Below are positions 14,207-18,067 of a stretch of 18,067 nucleotides of DNA, piece after piece. Source of the DNA: JBLHLB01 sp047618505. Lineage in GTDB: Bacteria > Planctomycetota > UBA1135 > GCA-002686595. Position 1 is the stretch's first letter. Each line of letters starts with the position of its first letter. The position numbers were made by a program, and so were the translations under genes. The stretch is taken from positions 1 through 18,067 of the forward strand of contig JBLHLB010000047.1 of NCBI GenBank assembly GCA_047618505.1, written 5' to 3'. Below the pieces are notes generated by a model. It was given only the letters and a program-made list of their open reading frames with translations. It made no database searches and was not told where the DNA came from.

Positions 14207-15442
14207 GTGACTGCTCACACGGTGAAAGCACGTAAATCGAAGCCCAGACGCAAGCTGCGGGCAATTCTGTGGACCCTGGCGCTACTAGCCATAACCGCTC
14301 TTGTTGTGCGCGTCTTTGTAGCCGACGTCTATCCGGTTTCCTCGTCCTCGATGCGACCGACCATCTTTGGTGGTTCTGCGGCAGTTGGGGGAGAGCTCGA
14401 GACAGAATGGGTTCTTGTGACCTATGACCGCTCCCCGCCGGAACGCTATGAACTGCTAGTGCTCCGTCCGGAGAACGGCGGCGAACCGCTGGTCAAGCGC
14501 GCGCTCGGGCTCCCGGGCGAAGTGCTGCGCCTCTCCCATGGCGATCTCTATATCGATGGCAATCCCCTGGGGTCGATTGCATCAGGCGGCCCTTTGATCC
14601 CGCTTTGGGACACGCTGTACCAACCCTGGTCAGAGTGGTGGAGCAGTGAGTTGGGAAGCGGGAAGGCCTGGCACGACGACAACGGAGCGCTTGTGTTGAA
14701 TGCCCTCGGGAGCGGCGTCGTTTCGCCGCGCCTCTTCGCGCACAAGCAGGCTCGCGACGGGTATCTCTCCCCCGAGGGTGAGCGCGAGCCGGGACTTCAA
14801 CCGGTGAACGATCTCGTGCTGGAGCTGGACTTCACCCTGGAGCAGTTGGCCGAAGATGGCCAGGTAATGTTTGTGGTGACCCTGACGGAGGGTGGCGACG
14901 CGTTCTCACTTTATCTGCGGGTGAATGACTCGAACTCCAGCGGCTTCGAAGCGCTGCTCCTGCGCAGCACTCTTGCCGTATTCGAATCCGGCACGGGGGT
15001 GCTTGACGACGCCGGGGAACTCCTTGCGAGTGCGCCCTTAAGCCTCTCCCGCAAACACACCCTTTCTTTTTCTAATATCGACAACGAGCTGCGCTTCGAC
15101 CTCGATGGAAAGACTGTCATCAGCGCACGCTACGAACGCAACAGACCTTTGGATCGCATGGGCGTTGCATCCGAGCACGTGGCGCCGCGCGTAGCCATGT
15201 TTGGGTCTGGGTTGCAGTTACGCTTTGATCGATTACGCCTACTACGCGACCTCTACTGGTTTCCGATGGGCTCCTTTGGCGTGGACCAGGAGCTTGTCCT
15301 AGGTCCGGACGAGGTCTTTGTCCTGGGTGACAACAGCCGAGCCAGTACCGATTCACGCAGCTTTGGTCCGCTGTCACTTAGCCGCATTGGCGGACGCGTG
15401 AAATCCGTCCTGTGGCCCTTCTCGCGACGGCGCGACCTCTAG
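14207..15442 (+). CDS. lepB: Signal peptidase I with a large internal insertion
   Basis: 411 residues. It cleaves signal peptides from exported proteins at the outer face of the cytoplasmic membrane. A membrane anchor lies at about 18-36 after a basic N terminus (KARKSKPRRKLR). The catalytic Ser48 is in SSSMRPT, the general-base Lys97 in VKRALGLPGE, and box E is GDNS at 374-377 followed by SRSFGP; all catalytic parts are present. Between GDLYIDG (112-118) and RDLYW (347-351) lie about 225 residues instead of the usual short connection. The insert opens with Trp-rich LWDTLYQPWSEWW and then alternates hydrophobic strands with DLDGKTV, suggesting a beta-sandwich of LamG or jelly-roll type. The start is GTG, 14 bases after mgtE, without a clear Shine-Dalgarno sequence. 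The symbol follows catalytic motifs, not overall architecture. Confidence 0.85.
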   Translation: MTAHTVKARKSKPRRKLRAILWTLALLAITALVVRVFVADVYPVSSSSMRPTIFGGSAAVGGELETEWVLVTYDRSPPERYELLVLRPENGGEPLVKRALGLPGEVLRLSHGDLYIDGNPLGSIASGGPLIPLWDTLYQPWSEWWSSELGSGKAWHDDNGALVLNALGSGVVSPRLFAHKQARDGYLSPEGEREPGLQPVNDLVLELDFTLEQLAEDGQVMFVVTLTEGGDAFSLYLRVNDSNSSGFEALLLRSTLAVFESGTGVLDDAGELLASAPLSLSRKHTLSFSNIDNELRFDLDGKTVISARYERNRPLDRMGVASEHVAPRVAMFGSGLQLRFDRLRLLRDLYWFPMGSFGVDQELVLGPDEVFVLGDNSRASTDSRSFGPLSLSRIGGRVKSVLWPFSRRRDL

Positions 15443-15481
15443 CAGCCCGTCCCAAGAAAGCCGCTCCCCGTTTTGGCACGC

Positions 15482-15598
15482 CTACAGATAAAGCTACGTG
15501 GGGAACCTGTCGCTGTGCCAGGCGATCCCGGGAGACCAATCGGGAAGCCTCTGTTTCTAAACGGCCTGCTTGGCGTCCCAGCTCAACAGGACTAGCCC
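15482..15598 (+). repeat. Dispersed intergenic repeat, copy B
   Basis: This is homologous to copy A at 3547-3696, in the same relative orientation, with 37 of 43 identical bases in the core (15504-15546). CCTG (15506-15509) pairs with CAGG (15519-15522), as in copy A, and the two differing bases between them fall in the loop. GGGA (15501-15504) can pair with TCCC (15526-15529) outside it. The conserved CAGCTCAACA (15579-15588) and CTAG close the element 8 bases before the stop codon of the convergent DUF1501 gene. It starts 40 bases after the signal peptidase stop. Confidence 0.7.
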
Positions 15599-15605
15599 AC
15601 TAGCG

Positions 15606-17057
15606 TTAGCCCAGCAGTTCGCGCACGACCTCTCCATGGACGTCGGTCAAGCGCATATCGCGGCCGCTGAAGCGCACCGTCAGTCGTTCATGGTCGACCC
15701 CGAGCAGGTGCAGGATGGTCGCATGCAGATCGTACATCGTCATCTTTCCGTCGATGGCGTAGTACCCATAGTCGTCGGTGGCCCCGTAGACGGACCCGGC
15801 GCGAACGCCACCTCCCGCCATCCAAATGGTGAACCCGTGAGGGTTGTGGTCGCGACCGTTGGTTCCCTGGGCCATGGGTGTTCTCCCGAACTCGCCCGCC
15901 CAAAGAACCAAGGTGCTGTCCAGTAACCCGCGCCGCTTCAAGTCCTTGAGCAGACCGGCGATGGGCTGGTCGACAGCCAGGGCGTTACTCTCGTGCCCGC
16001 TCTTGAGATTGTCGTGTTGATCCCAGCGGTCGCCTCCTGCGGCGGGACAGGTGAGCTCGATAAAGCGCACGCCGCGTTCCACCATGCGACGGGCAAGAAT
16101 GCATTGACGGGCATAAGTCCGGGTGTGTTCGAACTTGGCATCAAGGCCATAAAGCCGTTTCGTTTCCTCCGACTCCCCCGTGAGGTCGGTGAGTTCCGGG
16201 ACCGCAGCCTGCATTCGGAACGCGAGCTCGTAGTTCTCAATGGCCGCCTCTACTTGGGCATCCTGGGCGAGCTCTCCTCCATGATCCAAGCGTCCAAGCA
16301 GGTCGAGCTTTGAGCGTTGGATTTCACTGCTCGCATCCAATGACAGCGCATTCGAAACGGGGTTCGCGCCCCTTCGGAAAATGGAACCCTGATGGGCTGC
16401 CGGGAGGAAGCCGCTCCCGAAATTGTCGATCCCCCCGGGTGGCGTCAGACCCCCATTCAAAACGACATAGCCGGGCAGGTCCTTCGCCATACTGCCAAGA
16501 CCGTAGGTCACCCAGGCCCCCATGCTCGGTCGACCTTGGAGCCCGTGACCCGTGTGCAGGAAGTAGTTGGCAAAGGTGTGCTCCGGGAACTTCGAAGTCA
16601 TGGAGCGCACCACACAGAGGTCGTCCGCGCAGGTTGCTACGTAGGGAAACAAGTCTGACACCGGCAGACCCGATTGCCCGTAGCGGCGAAACCTCCAGGG
16701 CGAACGCAGCACATTGCCCACATTGTCGAACTGCGTCTTGGGGATCTTCATCCCGATCGGCTGCCCGTGCTCGCGATCCAGTAGAGGCTTCGGGTCAAAG
16801 GTGTCCACCTGTGACGGTGCGCCATCCATGTAGAGAAAGATGACGCTGCGCGCGCGGGCCGCGTGGTGCAGACCAGGGAGTGCCTGGGGACGTGCGCCAT
16901 AACTCGCGTCCGACAGGAGACCGCTGAGGGCTAGCGCGCCAAACCCTTGGGCACCACTGGCCAGCAAGGAGCGTCGACTGAAACCGCGGCGCTGGGCGTG
17001 GGATTCATCGAACAGGGCGGGGCTCATGTGCGGTTTGTCTTGGGAGTCGCGCTTCAT
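15606..17057 (-). CDS. DUF1501 family protein with Tat signal peptide
   Basis: 483 residues, full length for the family. A twin-arginine signal lies near the N terminus: Arg28-Arg29 in FSRRSLLASGAQ, then a hydrophobic stretch (GFGALALSGLL) and a probable cleavage site near residue 55. This predicts export of the folded protein. Family motifs are in order: FLYMDGAPSQVDTFDPKP near 75-91, a WDQHDN segment, WAGEFGRTP, GRDHNPHGFTIW and DLHATILHLLG near the end. DUF1501 proteins belong to the sulfatase/alkaline phosphatase fold and are abundant in Planctomycetota and Verrucomicrobiota next to DUF1549/DUF1553 proteins; the reaction is unknown, with polysaccharide or sulfoester breakdown often proposed. 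The ATG at 17057 overlaps the DUF1553 stop as ATGA, which fixes the start and suggests coupled translation. Stop TAA. Confidence 0.92.
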   Translation of the reverse strand: MKRDSQDKPHMSPALFDESHAQRRGFSRRSLLASGAQGFGALALSGLLSDASYGARPQALPGLHHAARARSVIFLYMDGAPSQVDTFDPKPLLDREHGQPIGMKIPKTQFDNVGNVLRSPWRFRRYGQSGLPVSDLFPYVATCADDLCVVRSMTSKFPEHTFANYFLHTGHGLQGRPSMGAWVTYGLGSMAKDLPGYVVLNGGLTPPGGIDNFGSGFLPAAHQGSIFRRGANPVSNALSLDASSEIQRSKLDLLGRLDHGGELAQDAQVEAAIENYELAFRMQAAVPELTDLTGESEETKRLYGLDAKFEHTRTYARQCILARRMVERGVRFIELTCPAAGGDRWDQHDNLKSGHESNALAVDQPIAGLLKDLKRRGLLDSTLVLWAGEFGRTPMAQGTNGRDHNPHGFTIWMAGGGVRAGSVYGATDDYGYYAIDGKMTMYDLHATILHLLGVDHERLTVRFSGRDMRLTDVHGEVVRELLG

Positions 17058-18067
17058 TTCAGGAACCGAAACTCTTTCGTGTTGAAGAGTACGTGGCAGA
17101 GATCGGTCCAGGCGGAGAGCGCTTCGGATTCCAAATCCCCGCGACTCTGAATGAAGCCTAGGGCTGCCCCTTGTTCCGCTTCCGTGGGCGAACGGGCGAA
17201 GGCGGTTCGATACAGGCTCGCGATGCGTGCAGGATCGGAATCTGTCTCAGAGCTTGCGAGGACGCGCTCCGCCCAACGCCTGGATTCCCCGTGGACAAAG
17301 GCATCGTTCAATAAGGTCAGGGCCTGGGCAGGGACATTTGAATTCCCCCGCCGGCCCATGGTGGTGGCCGGGTTTGGGAAGTCGAAGACCCCCAGGAAGG
17401 GCACGGGGAAGTTACGCCGAACGGACAAATACAAACTGCGTCTGCCCGCTCCATCGAGGGGTCCGGTGACCGATGGCCGACCACGTCCGTGCTGGAAGGG
17501 AGTCAAGTGCACGGGGACGCTGGGCCCAAAGAGTGTCGCATCAAGCGTTCCCGAGACAGCGAGAATCGAATCCCGCAGGGACTCCGCATCAAGCCGTTGA
17601 ACCGGCATGTGTTGCAGTAATCGATTGTTCGGATCAGTGGCTTGGGCAGCGGGATCGACAGAACTGGACATCCCAAAGGCACGCGACAGAACGAGTCGAC
17701 GCAGCATGGTCTTTGTCGACCAGCCGTCCAGCACGAGTGTGCTCGCCAGGTAGTCCAATAACTCTGGGTGACTCGGGGCGGACCCCATGACCCCAAAGTC
17801 GTCGACGCTGGCCACCAGACCTGTCCCAAAAACGTAGTGCCAAAGGCGATTCGTCCACACCCGAGCGAGGAACGGATTCGAGGGAGAGGTCAGTTGTCGG
17901 GCAAGCTCGAGGCGTCCACTGCCGTTCTCGATTCGATCTCCGCCCTTACCGCCAAGGGCTTCGAGAAAGCGGCGATGGGCGACGGGGCCGGGCGTCGACG
18001 CGCTTCCCCGTAGGAGCACAAACTCATCCACACCGCTGCCTTCCAACATGACAGGGGCGGTCTGGGA
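17054..18067 (-). CDS. DUF1553 (PSD1-type) protein, C-terminal part (5' end outside window)
   Basis: 337 residues are visible; the frame is open to the window edge (SQTAPV before the Met at 18049), so that Met is internal. The whole visible part matches the DUF1553 domain: LTSPSNPFLARVWTNRLW, HYVFGTGLVASVDDFG, SHPELLDYLAS and, near the end, NVPAQALTLLNDAF and LYRTAFARSPTEAE. Complete proteins of this type are about 700-1000 residues, usually with an exported N terminus, often a cytochrome c-like PSCyt1 domain and a DUF1549 domain, which would lie to the right of the window. They form an operon pair with DUF1501 proteins in Planctomycetota, as here (ATGA overlap). A role in outer-cell polysaccharide processing has been suggested but not shown. 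Confidence 0.92.
   Translation of the reverse strand, partial: SQTAPVMLEGSGVDEFVLLRGSASTPGPVAHRRFLEALGGKGGDRIENGSGRLELARQLTSPSNPFLARVWTNRLWHYVFGTGLVASVDDFGVMGSAPSHPELLDYLASTLVLDGWSTKTMLRRLVLSRAFGMSSSVDPAAQATDPNNRLLQHMPVQRLDAESLRDSILAVSGTLDATLFGPSVPVHLTPFQHGRGRPSVTGPLDGAGRRSLYLSVRRNFPVPFLGVFDFPNPATTMGRRGNSNVPAQALTLLNDAFVHGESRRWAERVLASSETDSDPARIASLYRTAFARSPTEAEQGAALGFIQSRGDLESEALSAWTDLCHVLFNTKEFRFLK

Noticed and set aside
15412..15603. 63-codon plus-strand frame over the end of the signal peptidase gene and repeat copy B
   Set aside because: It resembles part of the frame over copy A only because the DNA is repeated; spacing changes between copies break the frame.

Overview
The window looks like a chromosomal segment of a GC-rich member of the Planctomycetota. 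The best evidence is a DUF1553/DUF1501 gene pair at the right end, an ECF-type sigma factor gene overlapping a membrane Ser/Thr kinase gene, a signal peptidase I with a large internal insertion, and a general lack of Shine-Dalgarno sequences. I see no tRNA, rRNA, CRISPR array, transposase or phage gene. Most of the window is housekeeping and accessory chromosome.

Layout. 1-441 is the end of a PhnA/YjdM-family gene cut by the window edge. 503-1834 is rsmB (16S rRNA m5C methyltransferase). 1916-2446 is a single-pass membrane protein of unknown role, convergent with an RDD-family membrane protein (2462-2911, minus). 2912-3776 has no intact gene: it holds a possible decayed minus-strand gene (about 3106-3500), a short tandem duplication and the first copy of a dispersed repeat (3547-3696). 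3777-4634 is a sugar-phosphate isomerase/epimerase-like TIM barrel, followed by a small Cys-containing protein (4780-5067). A LeuA-type acyltransferase (5122-6357, minus) and an aspartokinase-like protein (6518-7861, plus) diverge from a 160-base spacer.

The aspartokinase-like gene ends tail to tail with a HEAT-repeat gene (7858-8855, minus), the two sharing a CTAG. The HEAT gene is broken by a one-base frameshift and an in-frame amber codon. 9115-9822 (sigma factor) overlaps 9803-12679 (kinase) by 20 bases, which suggests coupled expression of a signalling pair. 12813-14192 is the magnesium channel MgtE, followed 14 bases later by the signal peptidase gene (14207-15442). The second copy of the dispersed repeat (15482-15598) lies between the signal peptidase gene and the convergent DUF1501 gene (15606-17057, minus). 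That gene overlaps the upstream DUF1553 gene (17054-18067, minus, cut by the window edge) by ATGA.

The items most worth a second look are the roughly 120-150 base repeat found in two unrelated intergenic spaces, the doubly lesioned HEAT gene, the loss of several conserved active-site residues in the aspartokinase-like protein, the insertion in signal peptidase I, and a shared GCTATSCT box just upstream of three start codons that would give almost leaderless mRNAs. No complete new defence or metabolic system is evident.
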